Below, piece by piece: positions 7,217-14,678 of a DNA stretch of 64,000 nucleotides. Location of the stretch: assembly GCA_022711355.1 (NCBI GenBank), contig JAKLFE010000014.1:17011-81010 (forward strand). The letters are read 5' to 3'. The DNA is from Spirochaetota bacterium. GTDB taxonomy: Bacteria > Spirochaetota > Spirochaetia > Treponematales > Rectinemataceae. The notes under the pieces were generated by a model, which saw only the letters and a program-made list of their open reading frames with translations, had not been told where the DNA came from and ran no database searches. The position numbers were made by a program, and so were the translations under genes. Numbering within the stretch: the first letter of the stretch is position 1; every line of letters starts with the position of its first letter.

Positions 7217-8671
7217 ATGGCATACGACGACCTCCAGGACTTCCTCGCCGCCCTCGAGGCCCGGGGCGAGCTCAGGCGCATCAAGGCCGAGGTCGATCCC
7301 GAGCTCGAGATCACCGAGATCGCCGACCGGGTCATGCGCGCGGGCGGGCCGGCCCTCCTGTTCGAGCGGGTCCGCGGCTCGCGCTGGCCCCTGGTCATCA
7401 ACGCCATGGGCAGCGAGGCCCGCATGGCCCTCGCCTTCGGGGCCGAGAGCCTGGACGCCAAGGCCGCCGAGATCGAGGGCCACATCGCCTGGCTCTGGAA
7501 GCAGCTCCGCGGCTTCTCCCTCCTCTCCGCGGTGCCCGAGGCCCTCCCCCGGCTCCCGGCCGCCCTCTCCCTCCTGCCCAAGCGCGTCGCCCGCCCGATC
7601 TGCCGCGAGGTGATCGCGGAGGACGAGGGCTTCGACTCCCTGCCCGTCCTCAGGTGCTGGCCCGGCGACGGGGGCCGCTTCCTCACCCTCCCCGTCGTCT
7701 GCACCCGCGATCCCGATACCGGGGCGCAGAACATGGGCATGTACCGGATGCAGGTCTACGACGACCGCACGGCCGGCATGCACTGGCACCTCCACAAGGA
7801 CGGCGCCCACTTCTTCCAGAAGTACCGCGAGCGGGGCGAGATGATGCCGGTGGCCGTGGCCCTCGGCTCCGACCCCGCGGTGACCTACGCCTCCACGGCC
7901 CCCCTGCCCGAGGGCCTGTGGGAGGCCGCCTTCGCCGGCTTCCTCCGCGGCAAGCCGGCCCGCGTCGCCAAGGCAACGTTGAGCGACATCGAGGTGCCGG
8001 CCGACGCCGAGTTCGTCCTCGAAGGCCGCGTCGACCCCGCCGAGTCGCGCCTGGAGGGGCCCTTCGGCGACCATACCGGCTACTACTCCCTCCCCGACCA
8101 GTACCCCGTATTCCACCTCGAGCGCATAACGCGCCGGAAGTCGCCCGTCTACCCGGCCACGATCGTCGGGCGGCCGCCCAAGGAGGACTGCTGGATGGCC
8201 AAGGCCACCGAGCGGCTCTTCCTCCCCCTCTTGAAGCAGCTCTGCCCCGAGATCGCCGACCTGCGCATGCCCATAGAGGGCGTGTTCCACAACTGCGTCG
8301 TCGTCTCCATCCGCAAGCGCTACCCCGGCCAGGCCCGCAAGGTCATGAACTTCCTCTGGGGCATGGGCCAGATGATGTACGCCAAGCTCATCGTCGTGGT
8401 CGACGCCGAGGTGGACCTGCGCGACCTCTCCGAGGTGGCCTGGCGGGCCTTCAACAACGTGGACGCGCGGCGCGACCTCGTGGTCTCCGACGGCCCCCTC
8501 GACGCCCTGGACCATTCCTCGCCCCTCCCCCGCTACGGCGCGCGCCTGGGCGTCGACGCCACGCGCAAGGGGCCCGACGAGGGGCACCTCCGCGGATGGC
8601 CCGAGGCCCTCGCCATGGACGGGCGGATCGTCGAGCTCGTGAGCCGGCGCTGGGCCGAGTATGGCCTCTAG
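7217..8671 (+). CDS. ubiD: UbiD-family prenylated-FMN-dependent decarboxylase
   Basis: A 484-residue protein of usual UbiD length. Segments QNMGMYRMQVYD and HWHLHKDGAHFFQKY (around residues 173-200) and the active-site region EGPFGDHTGYYS (around 277-288) hold the metal and prenylated-flavin ligands and the catalytic Glu. It removes a carboxylate from an aromatic or unsaturated acid using the cofactor made by UbiX, encoded two genes downstream. The UbiD-UbiA-UbiX set matches a quinone-type pathway. It could be the MqnL decarboxylase of the futalosine menaquinone route or a 4-hydroxybenzoate decarboxylase; sequence alone does not decide. The first 11 bp of ubiA overlap its end. Confidence 0.88.
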   Translation: MAYDDLQDFLAALEARGELRRIKAEVDPELEITEIADRVMRAGGPALLFERVRGSRWPLVINAMGSEARMALAFGAESLDAKAAEIEGHIAWLWKQLRGFSLLSAVPEALPRLPAALSLLPKRVARPICREVIAEDEGFDSLPVLRCWPGDGGRFLTLPVVCTRDPDTGAQNMGMYRMQVYDDRTAGMHWHLHKDGAHFFQKYRERGEMMPVAVALGSDPAVTYASTAPLPEGLWEAAFAGFLRGKPARVAKATLSDIEVPADAEFVLEGRVDPAESRLEGPFGDHTGYYSLPDQYPVFHLERITRRKSPVYPATIVGRPPKEDCWMAKATERLFLPLLKQLCPEIADLRMPIEGVFHNCVVVSIRKRYPGQARKVMNFLWGMGQMMYAKLIVVVDAEVDLRDLSEVAWRAFNNVDARRDLVVSDGPLDALDHSSPLPRYGARLGVDATRKGPDEGHLRGWPEALAMDGRIVELVSRRWAEYGL

Positions 8672-9551
8672 GCCCCCGGCCGCGCTCGCCGGCGGCCTGC
8701 GCAAGCTCGGCGCGATCGGCGACGCCATCATGGTCCGCCACACCCTCTTCTCCCTCCCCTTCGCCCTCGCCGCCGTCCTCATCGAGACGGGAGGCAGGCC
8801 GCCCCTGGCCAAGCTCGCCTGGATCCTCCTCGCGGCGGCGGCGGCGCGCAACGCGGCCAACGCCCTGAACCGGGTCGTCGACCGCGAGATCGACGCGGCC
8901 AACCCCCGCACCGCGGGCCGCCACCTGCCCGCTGGCAAGCTCGCGCCGCGCGAGCTCGAGATCTTCGCCGCGGCCATGCTCGCCCTCCTCGTCCTCGCGG
9001 CCGCCATGCTCAACTGGCTCTGCGTCGCCCTCCTCCCGGCCGCCGGGATCCTCGTCTTCGGCTACTCCTACACCAAGCGCTTCACCTGGCTCTGCCACTG
9101 GTGGCTGGGCCTGACCTGCTCCGCGGCCACGATGGGCGCCTTCCTCGGCCTCGCGGGCCGCTTCGAGCTCCGCTACTTCGTCCTGACGGCGGCGGTCGCC
9201 CTCTGGGTCGCGGGCTTCGACATCGTCTACGCCCTCCAGGACGTCGAGGTGGACCGGGCCCAGGGCCTGCGATCCTTCCCGGCCCGCTTCGGGCCCCGGC
9301 TCGCCCGTCTCATGGCGGCTGCCTGCCACCTCGGCACCGTCCTCCTCCTCGCCGCCGCCCCCCTGTTCTGGCGCGGCCTCGGCGCGGCCTACCTCGCCGG
9401 GGTCGGGGCGGTCGCGGCCCTCCTCGCGGCCGAGCACCTCGTCGCCGCGGGCGGCACCGAGCGCCACATCAGGATAGCGGCCTACGGGATCAACGAGGTC
9501 CTGCCGATCGCCTTCCTGGCCTTCGCCTGCCTCGAGCTGTATCTGGTATAA
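8661..9551 (+). CDS. ubiA: UbiA-family aromatic prenyltransferase
   Basis: A 296-residue integral membrane protein of the UbiA superfamily, which attaches a polyprenyl chain to an aromatic acid. Two Asp-rich motifs that bind Mg-diphosphate are visible: NALNRVVDREIDAANPRT (around residues 66-84) and YALQDVEVDRAQGLRSFPARFG (around 188-210). About eight hydrophobic segments surround them. The ATG at 8661 lies inside the end of ubiD, indicating translational coupling. With ubiD and ubiX it forms a module for prenylation and decarboxylation of an aromatic acid, as in ubiquinone or futalosine-type menaquinone synthesis (MqnP). The exact acceptor is not decided by the sequence. Confidence 0.88.
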   Translation: MASRPPAALAGGLRKLGAIGDAIMVRHTLFSLPFALAAVLIETGGRPPLAKLAWILLAAAAARNAANALNRVVDREIDAANPRTAGRHLPAGKLAPRELEIFAAAMLALLVLAAAMLNWLCVALLPAAGILVFGYSYTKRFTWLCHWWLGLTCSAATMGAFLGLAGRFELRYFVLTAAVALWVAGFDIVYALQDVEVDRAQGLRSFPARFGPRLARLMAAACHLGTVLLLAAAPLFWRGLGAAYLAGVGAVAALLAAEHLVAAGGTERHIRIAAYGINEVLPIAFLAFACLELYLV

Positions 9552-9552
9552 T
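9544..9552 (+). promoter_or_regulatory. Extended -10 directly before ubiX
   Basis: TGG-TATAAT, a perfect extended -10, overlaps the ubiA stop codon. Six bases separate it from the ATG at 9559, so +1 would fall on the A of the start codon. No Shine-Dalgarno sequence is seen before ubiX. It may be a chance match because the genes could equally be co-transcribed. Confidence 0.4.
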
Positions 9553-9558
9553 CGAGCC

Positions 9559-10155
9559 ATGAGCCGCTACCTCGTCTGCATGACCGGGGCCTCGGGGGCA
9601 GCCTACGGCCTCAGGGTTCTCGCCCTCCTCGCCGAGCAGGGGGCCGAGATCCACCTCGTCGCGACCGATTGGGGCCGCGCCGTGCTCCGCGAGGAGACCG
9701 GCTCCGAGCTCGGCTCCCACCTCGCCGCCCTCGGGCCGCGGCTCGGGGGCCTCGTGCGCCTCCACGAGGCCGGGGACCTCGCGGCCCCGGTCTCCTCGGG
9801 CTCCTTCCGCCTCGACGGGACGGTGATCGTCCCCTGCTCGATGGGCACGGCCGGAGCCCTCGCCGCGGGCCTGTCCGCGAACCTGGTGCAGCGGGCCGGG
9901 GCCGTGGCCCTCAAGGAGGGCTGGCCCCTCGTCCTCGTCCCGAGGGAGAGCCCCCTGTCCCTCGTGGCCCTGCGAAATCTCGTCGCGCTCAGCGAGGCCG
10001 GGGCGGTCATCCTGCCGGCCTGCCCGGCCTTCTACCATAAGCCTTCCACCGTCGACGAGCTCGTCGATCAAATCGCGCAACGCGTCCTCGACCGCCTCGG
10101 CGCGCCGGCCCCCGGCGCGCTGAGGTGGAAGGACGAGGGAGAGGAACGAGAATGA
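9559..10155 (+). CDS. ubiX: Flavin prenyltransferase UbiX
   Basis: A 198-residue enzyme that joins a dimethylallyl group to FMN to make the prenylated-FMN cofactor used by UbiD. Visible hallmarks are MTGASGAAYG (residues 8-17, FMN phosphate loop), SSGSFRLDGTVIVPCSMGT, AVALKEGWPLVLVPRESPLS (with the ERE/PRE-type loop) and ILPACPAFYHKP. Length is typical. Translation may start on a leaderless or coupled message because no clear ribosome binding site is present. Its last bases overlap the start of the binding-protein gene (ATGA). Confident call. Confidence 0.93.
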   Translation: MSRYLVCMTGASGAAYGLRVLALLAEQGAEIHLVATDWGRAVLREETGSELGSHLAALGPRLGGLVRLHEAGDLAAPVSSGSFRLDGTVIVPCSMGTAGALAAGLSANLVQRAGAVALKEGWPLVLVPRESPLSLVALRNLVALSEAGAVILPACPAFYHKPSTVDELVDQIAQRVLDRLGAPAPGALRWKDEGEERE

Positions 10156-11090
10156 GATCGCGCAACGTAGTATTAGCCGCCGCGGCCCTGGCGGCCCTCG
10201 CCGCGGCGCCCCTGGCCGCCGCCCCCGCCGGGGCCAGGGAGCTCAGGATCGCCGTCCTGCCCGACGCCGACTCCCTCCCCCTCCTCGTGGCCGAGGCCGA
10301 GGGCCTGTTCGCCGCCGAGGGCGTGGCGGTGCGGCTCCTGCCCTTCAAGGCCGCGGTCGAGCGCGACGCCGCCCTCCAGTCGGGGGCGGTGGACGGGGCC
10401 GTGGCCGACCTCCTCGCCGCGGCCCTCGCCGCCCAGGCCGGCTTCCAGCTCCGCGTGGCGAGCCTGACCGACGGCCGCTACGGCATCGTGGCCGCCCCCG
10501 GCTCGGGCATCTCCAAACCCGCCGACCTCGCCGGCGTCCCGATCGGAATCTCGACGAACACCGTGATCCAGTACGCGGTCGACAGCCTCCTGTCCCGGGC
10601 CGGCCTGCCAGCCTCCTCGATCCAGGGCCTCGCGGTCCCGAACATCCAGCTGCGCATGGAGCTCCTCCTCTCCGGCAAGCTCAAGGCCGCCTGCCTCCCC
10701 GAGCCCCTCCTCACCGTCGCCAAGGCCAAGGGGGCCGTCCTCGTGGCGGCGAGCGACGACGCGGGCCTCGGCGCCGGGGTCCTCATGTTCCCCGCCTCGG
10801 TCCTCGACTCCCGCCTGGCCGAGGTGGCCGCCTTCTACCGCGCCTACGCCAAGGCCGCCGAGCGGATCAACGCGGATACCGCGCGCTACCGCCCCTTCCT
10901 CGTGGAGAAGGCTGGCTTCCCGGCCGAGGCGCGCGAGTCCTTCGCCTTCGTGCGCTACGCCAAGCCGCGCCTGCCCTCGGAGCGGGACCTCGCCTCGGCC
11001 CTGGACTGGATGCGGGCCAAGGGCATCCTGACCAGGGACCTGGATCCCGCCTCCCTCCTCGACGCCCGGGCGATCGAGGCAGCGCGCTAG
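10152..11090 (+). CDS. NitT/TauT-type ABC importer, substrate-binding protein
   Basis: A 312-residue exported binding protein. The ATG at 10152 overlaps the ubiX stop (ATGA) and has GAGGA upstream. Residues 1 to about 28 form an Ala-rich signal peptide ending in AGA, without a lipobox Cys. The mature part begins RELRIAVLPDADSLPLLVAEAEGLFAAEGV, typical of the NMT1/ThiY-SsuA-like fold, followed by a QSGAVDGAVADL segment and DLAGVPIGISTNTVIQYAV. The ATPase and permease follow. The same family binds nitrate, sulfonates, pyrimidine precursors and aromatic acids. Coupling to ubiDAX hints at an aromatic or precursor substrate, but this is inference. Confidence 0.85.
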   Translation: MRSRNVVLAAAALAALAAAPLAAAPAGARELRIAVLPDADSLPLLVAEAEGLFAAEGVAVRLLPFKAAVERDAALQSGAVDGAVADLLAAALAAQAGFQLRVASLTDGRYGIVAAPGSGISKPADLAGVPIGISTNTVIQYAVDSLLSRAGLPASSIQGLAVPNIQLRMELLLSGKLKAACLPEPLLTVAKAKGAVLVAASDDAGLGAGVLMFPASVLDSRLAEVAAFYRAYAKAAERINADTARYRPFLVEKAGFPAEARESFAFVRYAKPRLPSERDLASALDWMRAKGILTRDLDPASLLDARAIEAAR

Positions 11091-11111
11091 GCGCGGCCCG
11101 CCGGCGGAGCG

Positions 11112-11918
11112 ATGCTGAGACTCGAGGACCTGTCCCTCTCCTACCCCGCGGCCGAGGCGCGCGCGGGGCGGGTCGACGCGGTCGCGGCCTCGAGCGCCGA
11201 GTTCCCCCCCGGCTCGATCGGCTCCATCGTCGGGCCCTCGGGCTGCGGGAAGACCAGCCTCGTGCGGGCCATGGCCGGCCTCCTTAAGCCGAGCTCGGGC
11301 CGGCTCCTCGTACGGGGCGCGCCCCTCGCGGGCATCAGGCCGGGCACGGCGGTCATCTTCCAGGACTACGGCCTCCTGCCCTGGAAGACCGTGGAGGCCA
11401 ACGTCGAGCTCCCCCTCCTCCTCCGCGGGGCCCCGGCCCGGGTCCGGCGGGCGCGGGCGGCCGAGCTCCTCGAGGAGCTCGGCCTCGCGGCCTTCGCGCG
11501 CTTCCACCCCGCCCGCCTCTCCGGGGGCATGCGGCAGCGCGTCGCCATCGCCCGGGCCCTCGCCACCGAGCCCGACCTCCTGCTCATGGACGAGCCCTTC
11601 TCGAGCCTGGACGCCCTCAGCCGCGAGTCGATGCAGGACGCCCTCCTCGCGGCCCGTGGCCGCAGGGCCATGACCGTGGTCCTCGTGACCCACTCCATCG
11701 ACGAGGCGGTCTACCTCTCCGAGGCCGTCTACGTGATGACCGGCCGCAATCCCGGCGCCATCACCGCGAAGGTGGACGCGGGCCCGGCCGCGGGGGCCCC
11801 CCGGGAGCGCGGCCCCTCCTACCGCTCCGAGCCCCGCTTCCTCGAGCTCTGCGGGGCGGTCCGGCGGGCCCTCGAGGAAGGGGCCCAGGCGGCGGGCGCG
11901 GCGGGGAGGGCGCGGTGA
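11112..11918 (+). CDS. NitT/TauT-type ABC importer, ATP-binding protein
   Basis: A 268-residue ATPase with Walker A GPSGCGKTS (around residues 39-47), Q-loop FQDYGLLPWKT, signature LSGGMRQRVAIARAL, Walker B LLLMDEPFSSLDALS and switch His in VTHSIDEAVYLS. The DYGLLPW and SIDEAV phrases are characteristic of the SsuB/TauB/NrtD group. A GGAG site precedes the ATG. The permease start overlaps its stop (GTGA). It powers uptake of the ligand bound by the preceding gene product. Confidence 0.92.
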   Translation: MLRLEDLSLSYPAAEARAGRVDAVAASSAEFPPGSIGSIVGPSGCGKTSLVRAMAGLLKPSSGRLLVRGAPLAGIRPGTAVIFQDYGLLPWKTVEANVELPLLLRGAPARVRRARAAELLEELGLAAFARFHPARLSGGMRQRVAIARALATEPDLLLMDEPFSSLDALSRESMQDALLAARGRRAMTVVLVTHSIDEAVYLSEAVYVMTGRNPGAITAKVDAGPAAGAPRERGPSYRSEPRFLELCGAVRRALEEGAQAAGAAGRAR

Positions 11919-12676
11919 GCCCCCGCGAGCGGGCCCTCGGGGCCCTGCGGACGGCCCTCGCGGCCGCCGCCCTCGTCCTGGGCTGGGCGGCCGCCGCGGC
12001 GCTCGCCCGCGCGCCCTTCGTCCCCTCGCCCTGGGCCGCCGCGGCCCGCCTGGCCGCGCGGCTCGCGGACGGGAGCCTCGCCGCCCACCTGGGCGCCTCG
12101 GCCGCCCGCGTGGGGCTCGCCCTCGCGGTCACGGCGCCGCCCGCCTGCTTCCTCGGCCTCTGGGCCGGCCGCTCGCGGCGCGTCGACGCGCTCGCGAGCC
12201 CCTTCGTCTACGTCCTCCACCCCATCCCCAAGGCCGCCTTCCTCCCGGTCATCATGCTGGTCCTCGGCCTCGGCGACGCGGCAAAGGTGACCCTGATATC
12301 GCTCATCGTGTTCGGCCAGCTCTACGTCTCGGCCCGGGACGCGGCCAGGGCCATCCCCGAGGCCCTGATCGACTCGGTGCGCTCCCTCGGGGCCGGCCGC
12401 GCCGACCTCGCCGCCCACGTCGTCCTCCCCGCCGCCCTGCCCTCCCTCCTCTCCTCCCTCCGCGTCGGCCTCGGGACCGCCCTCGCCGTCCTCTTCCTCG
12501 CCGAGACCTTCGCCTCGGAGGCGGGCCTGGGCTGGTACATCGTCGACGCCTGGACCCGGGTCGACTACGCGGACATGTACGCCGCGATGGCCGCCCTCGC
12601 CCTCTTCGGCCTCGCCTCCTATCTCCTCCTCGACCTCGCGGAGCGCTGGCTCTGCCGCTGGCGGGACTCGGGCTAG
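11915..12676 (+). CDS. NitT/TauT-type ABC importer, permease
   Basis: A 253-residue membrane protein starting at a GTG that overlaps the ATPase stop, so the two are translationally coupled. It has about six hydrophobic segments. The cytoplasmic EAA-type loop reads ALIDSVRSLGAGRADLAAHVVLPAALPSLL (around residues 148-177), and the tail includes GLGWYIVDAWTRVDYADMYAAM, as in SsuC/TauC proteins. It completes the importer encoded from 10152. The hairpin at 12687 follows. Confidence 0.88.
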   Translation: MSPRERALGALRTALAAAALVLGWAAAAALARAPFVPSPWAAAARLAARLADGSLAAHLGASAARVGLALAVTAPPACFLGLWAGRSRRVDALASPFVYVLHPIPKAAFLPVIMLVLGLGDAAKVTLISLIVFGQLYVSARDAARAIPEALIDSVRSLGAGRADLAAHVVLPAALPSLLSSLRVGLGTALAVLFLAETFASEAGLGWYIVDAWTRVDYADMYAAMAALALFGLASYLLLDLAERWLCRWRDSG

Positions 12677-12686
12677 GCCGCCCCGA

Positions 12687-12703
12687 GGCCCCGGCGCGGG
12701 GCC
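12687..12703 (+). terminator. Hairpin at end of the ubi/ABC operon
   Basis: GGCCCCG (12687-12693) and CGGGGCC (12697-12703) form a 7-bp stem with a 3-base loop, directly after the permease stop and before the next promoter. There is no T tract, so termination strength is uncertain. Confidence 0.35.
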
Positions 12704-12708
12704 GGAGC

Positions 12709-12737
12709 TTGCGGTCCCGGGGGGCCGCGGGTACAAT
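12709..12737 (+). promoter_or_regulatory. Promoter of the HAD-PfkB trio, leaderless start
   Basis: TTGCGG (12709-12714), a 17-bp spacer and TACAAT (12732-12737). Seven bases separate the -10 from the ATG at 12745, and there is no Shine-Dalgarno sequence, so +1 is predicted at or next to the start codon. The TTG at 12709, in frame with the gene, is therefore read as the -35 box and not as a start. Confidence 0.6.
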
Positions 12738-12744
12738 CTCGCCC

Positions 12745-13635
12745 ATGGCGGAACGCGACTACTCCCGGACCTACCCCCTGCCCGAGCGGCCCTCGTACCT
12801 TCCCGGCACCTCGATCGAGCTCCTCCGCGAGATCAGCCTGGCCGAGCCCCCGCGCCATGCCCTCTTCGACTTCGACGGGACACTCAGCCTCGTCCGCGAG
12901 GGCTGGGTCGAGATCATGGTCCCCATGCTCGCGGACGAGCTCGGGCGCTTCGCCCGGGATGGCGAGACGCGCGAGTCCGTGGAGGCCCTCGTCCGCGACT
13001 TCGTCGCCGAGCTCACGGGCAAGCAGACGATCTACCAGATGATCCGCCTCGCCGACGAGGTGCGCGCGCGCGGCGGCGAGCCCCGCGACCCGGCCGACTA
13101 CAAGGCCGAGTACCACGAGCGCCTGATGTCGCGCATCGCGTCCAGGCGCGAAGGGCTCGCCTCGGGCTCGATCCGGCGCGAGGACATGCTCGTGCCCGGC
13201 TCCCTCGAGATGCTCTCCCTCCTGCGCGGCCGCGGCGTCGCGATCTACGTCGCCTCGGGCACGGACGAGCGCTACGTCCTCGAGGAGGCCGCCCTGCTCG
13301 GGATCGACGAGTTCGCCCCGGGCCGGGTCTACGGGGCCCAGGCCGACCGCGCGAGCTTCTCCAAGGAGATGGTCATCCGCCGCATCCTCGCGGAGAACCG
13401 GGTCGAGGGCCGGGCCCTCCTGGGCTTCGGGGACGGCTACGTGGAGATAGCCGACTGCAAGGCCGCCGGGGGCACGGCCGTGGCGGTCGCGAGCGACGAG
13501 GCGGGGCGCTCGGGCCGGCCCGACGAGTGGAAGCGCGCGCGCCTCATCGGCGCGGGGGCCGACCTCGTCGTGGGCGACTACCGCGAGGCGGCGGCCCTCG
13601 TAGGCTACCTCTGGTCCGGGAGCGCGGGCCGATGA
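12745..13635 (+). CDS. HAD-superfamily phosphatase
   Basis: A 296-residue cytoplasmic enzyme with all four HAD motifs: DFDGTLS (nucleophile Asp, around residue 38), VASGTD (motif II), the Lys in FSKEMVI (motif III) and GFGDGYVEIADCK (motif IV). The cap between motifs I and II is alpha-helical, similar to phosphoglycolate-phosphatase-like members. It is the first gene of a trio; its stop overlaps the start of the PfkB kinase (ATGA). Unlike GmhB it lacks the DRDGT form of motif I, so a heptose-bisphosphate role is not supported. The substrate is probably a phosphorylated sugar handled together with the next two genes (inference). Confidence 0.85.
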   Translation: MAERDYSRTYPLPERPSYLPGTSIELLREISLAEPPRHALFDFDGTLSLVREGWVEIMVPMLADELGRFARDGETRESVEALVRDFVAELTGKQTIYQMIRLADEVRARGGEPRDPADYKAEYHERLMSRIASRREGLASGSIRREDMLVPGSLEMLSLLRGRGVAIYVASGTDERYVLEEAALLGIDEFAPGRVYGAQADRASFSKEMVIRRILAENRVEGRALLGFGDGYVEIADCKAAGGTAVAVASDEAGRSGRPDEWKRARLIGAGADLVVGDYREAAALVGYLWSGSAGR

Positions 13636-14678
13636 GCGGGGAGCTGCGGGACTTCGGCGGCGCCCGCCTCTCCGCCCTCCTCGCCCGTTTCGGGAGCCTC
13701 AGGATCGGCGTGCTCGGCGACTTCTTCCTGGACAAGTACCTCGAGGTCGAGCCCTCCCTCGCGGAGAGCTCCCTCGAGACCGGCAGGGTCGCCCACCAGG
13801 TCGTCGCCTCGCGCCACTCGCCGGGCGCGGCCGGCACCGTGGCCGCCAACCTCGCCGCCCTGGGGACCGGGAAGCTCTTCGCCCTCGGCTTCGCGGGCGA
13901 CGACGGCGAGGGCTACGAGCTCCGCGCCGACCTCGCGGCCCTCGGGGTCGAGACGGCCGGCCTCCGCGTCGATCCCGGGCGCCGCACCCCGACCTACCTC
14001 AAGCCCCGGGACCGCGATCGCCCGGGCCTGCCCGGCGAGCACGACCGCTACGACCTCAAGAACCGCTCGCCCACGGGCCCGGCCCTCGAGGCGGCCATCG
14101 TCGCCTCCCTCGACGAGCTCCTGCCGGACCTCGACGCCCTCGTCGTCATGGACCAGGTCGAGGACGAGGGCTTCGGGGTCCTCACGCCCGCGGTGACCGA
14201 CGCCGTCGTGCGGCGCGTCGCCGGCTTCGCGGGCGTGGCCTGGGCCGACTCGCGCCGGCGCATACGGCGCTTCCGCGGCCTCACGCTCAAGATGAACCAG
14301 TTCGAGCTCGCGGGCATCGACCATCCCGAGCCCGGGGCCCTCCTCGACGAGCGCGAGATCGCGCGGCTCCTTCCCGAGGCCGAACGAGACGCGGGCTCGC
14401 TGGTCTTCGCCACGGCCGGGGAGCGGGGGGTCTGGGTCGGCGGCCCGCTCCGCGTGCCGGCGATCCGCGTGGAGGGCCCCGTCGACCCGACCGGGGCGGG
14501 GGATTCCTTCACGGCCGGCGCCCTCCTCGCCCTCGCCGCGGGCGCCTCCCCCCTCGAGGCCGCCTTGGTCGGCAACCTCGTCGCCTCGATCACGGTCCGC
14601 CGCCTCGGCGAGACCGGCACGGCGCGCCCCGAGGAGCTCTTCGGGGCCCTCGCCCTTTGGAAGGAGCAGAACCCATGA
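13632..14678 (+). CDS. PfkB-family sugar kinase (HldE/RfaE1-like)
   Basis: A 348-residue ribokinase-fold kinase. The N-terminal GVLGDFFLDKYLEVEP (around residues 25-40) and GAAGTVAANLAALG (around 65-78) resemble the kinase half of HldE. Near the C-terminus PVDPTGAGDSFTAG carries the catalytic Asp and anion hole. No nucleotidyltransferase domain is fused. Both ends overlap neighbours by ATGA junctions, so the three proteins should be made in similar amounts. It probably phosphorylates a sugar or sugar phosphate; the substrate is unknown. Confidence 0.85.
   Translation: MSGELRDFGGARLSALLARFGSLRIGVLGDFFLDKYLEVEPSLAESSLETGRVAHQVVASRHSPGAAGTVAANLAALGTGKLFALGFAGDDGEGYELRADLAALGVETAGLRVDPGRRTPTYLKPRDRDRPGLPGEHDRYDLKNRSPTGPALEAAIVASLDELLPDLDALVVMDQVEDEGFGVLTPAVTDAVVRRVAGFAGVAWADSRRRIRRFRGLTLKMNQFELAGIDHPEPGALLDEREIARLLPEAERDAGSLVFATAGERGVWVGGPLRVPAIRVEGPVDPTGAGDSFTAGALLALAAGASPLEAALVGNLVASITVRRLGETGTARPEELFGALALWKEQNP

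Noticed and set aside
10152..11090. The receptor next to ubiX as MqnA/MqnD of the futalosine pathway
   Set aside because: MqnA and MqnD share the binding-protein fold, but this protein has a signal peptide and is coupled to an ATPase and a permease.
12709..12744. TTG start at 12709 for the HAD gene
   Set aside because: The TTG forms a -35 box with exact 17-bp spacing to TACAAT, and ATG 12745 sits where transcription should begin.
14657..14674. TTG start at 14657 for the third gene of the HAD-PfkB trio
   Set aside because: AAGGAG at 14661 lies inside this extension and is correctly spaced for ATG 14675, which also gives the ATGA overlap seen in the other junction.
13632..14678. PfkB kinase plus HAD phosphatase as an ADP-heptose pathway (HldE/GmhB)
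   Set aside because: The phosphatase lacks the GmhB motif, there is no nucleotidyltransferase domain and no GmhA or heptosyltransferase nearby.
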